Source: Chitinophagaceae bacterium
GTDB lineage: Bacteria > Bacteroidota > Bacteroidia > Chitinophagales > Chitinophagaceae
Direction of reading: 5' to 3'
Assembly (NCBI GenBank): GCA_017882205.1
Contig: JADGPY010000095.1
Span: forward strand, 1 to 6,807
Length of the DNA: 6,807 nt
The number at the start of each line of letters is the position of its first letter. The first letter of the stretch is position 1. The notes under the pieces are model-generated. The model did no database searches and had not been told where the DNA came from. It saw only the letters and a list, made by a program, of their open reading frames with translations. Both the position numbers and the translations under genes were made by a program. Below are positions 6,067 through 6,807 of this stretch, piece after piece.

Positions 6067-6717
6067 TTACTTCACCGGTTCTGGTCTGTCGAGCAGAAAG
6101 ACATAAGATTCTTTTGGACCGTGAACGCCTACAACCAGGGATTTTTCAATGTCAGCAGTGCGGCTCGGACCTGTTGCAAAAGTGATCATTGATGGGATAT
6201 TATCCGCATATTTTTCTTTTAGTAATTGCAATCCTTCTTTAATATCATAAACAAGCTGATCAGTATACGCTATACAAATGTGGATAGGGGCATATACGCT
6301 CACCGTGCGTCCACTTTGCTGAGCACTGCTCATAACGATACTGCCGGTACGGGCAATTAAATATTCACAGGAAGTAATTGATGCATCGCAATCAGCAAGG
6401 TTGGATTGATTGATTGGAAAAGGTGCAGCAGTTGAAACTAAACTCATCAATTGACTCTCCACGCAATAAATATTTTTCCAATTTCTCAGTTTTATCAATC
6501 CATGTAATTGATTGGCAAGATCATCTTCACTCATACAAAAAGCAAATTTGCCAAGTAAATGTGTAAACTCTTTTGCAAAGTGAACTTCCATTTCTTCAGA
6601 TGCAGGTTGGAATACAGAATTATTTCCTTCACTTCTTGGAAAAGGCACAGGTGACGGATTACTCAGCCCCTGTCTTATTTTTCTTAATATATTTTCTTTT
6701 GAAGAGGATTCCTTCAT
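6067..6717 (-). CDS. LUD-domain protein, LutC/YkgG type
   Basis: This 216-residue cytoplasmic protein has a LUD (lactate utilisation) domain. After a polar N-terminal tail (about 1-45), the fold core shows ARTGSIVMSSAQQSGRT (122-138), then ITFATGPSRTADIEKSLVVG (178-197) with the family signature GPSRTADIE, and HGPKESYVFLLD near the end. In Bacillus, LutC acts with LutA and LutB in lactate oxidation, but neither partner gene is next to this one. Standalone LutC-type genes are common in Bacteroidota, as I recall in a conserved cluster with ftsH, and their biochemical role is not settled. The ATG follows directly on the stop codons of the upstream gene, so translation is probably coupled. No signal peptide is seen. 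The domain call is firm; the function is not. Confidence 0.88.
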   Translation of the reverse strand: MKESSSKENILRKIRQGLSNPSPVPFPRSEGNNSVFQPASEEMEVHFAKEFTHLLGKFAFCMSEDDLANQLHGLIKLRNWKNIYCVESQLMSLVSTAAPFPINQSNLADCDASITSCEYLIARTGSIVMSSAQQSGRTVSVYAPIHICIAYTDQLVYDIKEGLQLLKEKYADNIPSMITFATGPSRTADIEKSLVVGVHGPKESYVFLLDRPEPVK

Positions 6718-6720
6718 CTA

Positions 6721-6807
6721 CTATTTTTGTATAGGGTTCTCAATAACAGCCCCTTCTATAGGAGCATTAATTACAGCATCTTTCGGATTATCAATAATAT
6801 CCAATGC
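6721..6807 (-). CDS. C-terminal end of a truncated upstream gene (possibly ftsH)
   Basis: This is the only frame open to the window edge upstream of the LUD gene. It encodes 28 residues beginning ALDIIDNPKDAVINAP and ending ENPIQK, followed by two tandem in-frame stops (TAG at 6721-6723 and 6718-6720) and at once by the LUD ATG. The tail is acidic with prolines and contains a loose repeat (DAVINAP, then GAVIENP), as expected for a disordered C-terminus. In many Bacteroidota the gene before this LUD gene is, as I recall, the membrane AAA protease gene ftsH, whose C-terminal tail is variable. The fragment itself carries no diagnostic motif, so the identity is inferred from gene order alone. The gene is cut by the window edge. 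Confidence 0.45.
   Translation of the reverse strand, partial: ALDIIDNPKDAVINAPIEGAVIENPIQK

Noticed and set aside
6043..6085. Possible terminator after the LUD gene (GAACC and GGTTC arms).
   Set aside because: The stem is only 5 bp with a loop of over 20 nt and no T-run follows.
27..6807. Shared 11-bp string ATATCCAATGC at 27-37 and 6797-6807, which could suggest a direct repeat flanking the window.
   Set aside because: The match stops at once on its left side, and several 11-bp matches are expected by chance in 6.8 kb.

Overview
The window looks like a chromosomal housekeeping segment from a Bacteroidota bacterium, most likely near the Chitinophagaceae. The signs are AT-rich DNA, few Shine-Dalgarno sites, promoter-like boxes of the TAnnTTTG type, and protein features recalled as typical of that group: the AlaRS glycine loop, the M23 peptidase N-terminus MKKIKYYYNTNSLRYEKL, and a secreted beta-propeller-like protein. 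The taxon is inferred from remembered family features, not from a search.

Left part: alaS (alanyl-tRNA synthetase) lies on the minus strand, complete at 73-2691. It is divergent from a two-gene plus-strand unit: a membrane-anchored M23 peptidase (2920-3894), then 2 bp later a short MerR-type regulator (3897-4397). The 228-bp divergent gap holds face-to-face promoter-like boxes and, unexpectedly, a degenerate tandem array of 7-bp units with a second, oppositely oriented block next to the peptidase start.

Right part: a minus-strand series is convergent with the MerR gene across only 8 bp. In transcription order it is the C-terminal end of a cut-off gene (6721-6807, perhaps ftsH), a LutC-type LUD protein (6067-6717), an LpxH-like metallophosphoesterase (5227-5985) and a secreted beta-propeller-like protein of unknown role (4406-5230). 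The last two overlap by 4 nt, and both appear to start with TTG.

The genes cover translation (alaS), cell-wall or envelope remodelling (M23), lipid A synthesis (LpxH-like) and LUD-type metabolism. All complete genes look intact, with their catalytic residues present. I found no mobile element, CRISPR array, tRNA or rRNA. I do not see a clear new multi-gene system. The points most worth a second look are the heptamer repeats, the M23-MerR pairing, the LpxH variant with its coupled secreted partner, and the paired TTG starts.
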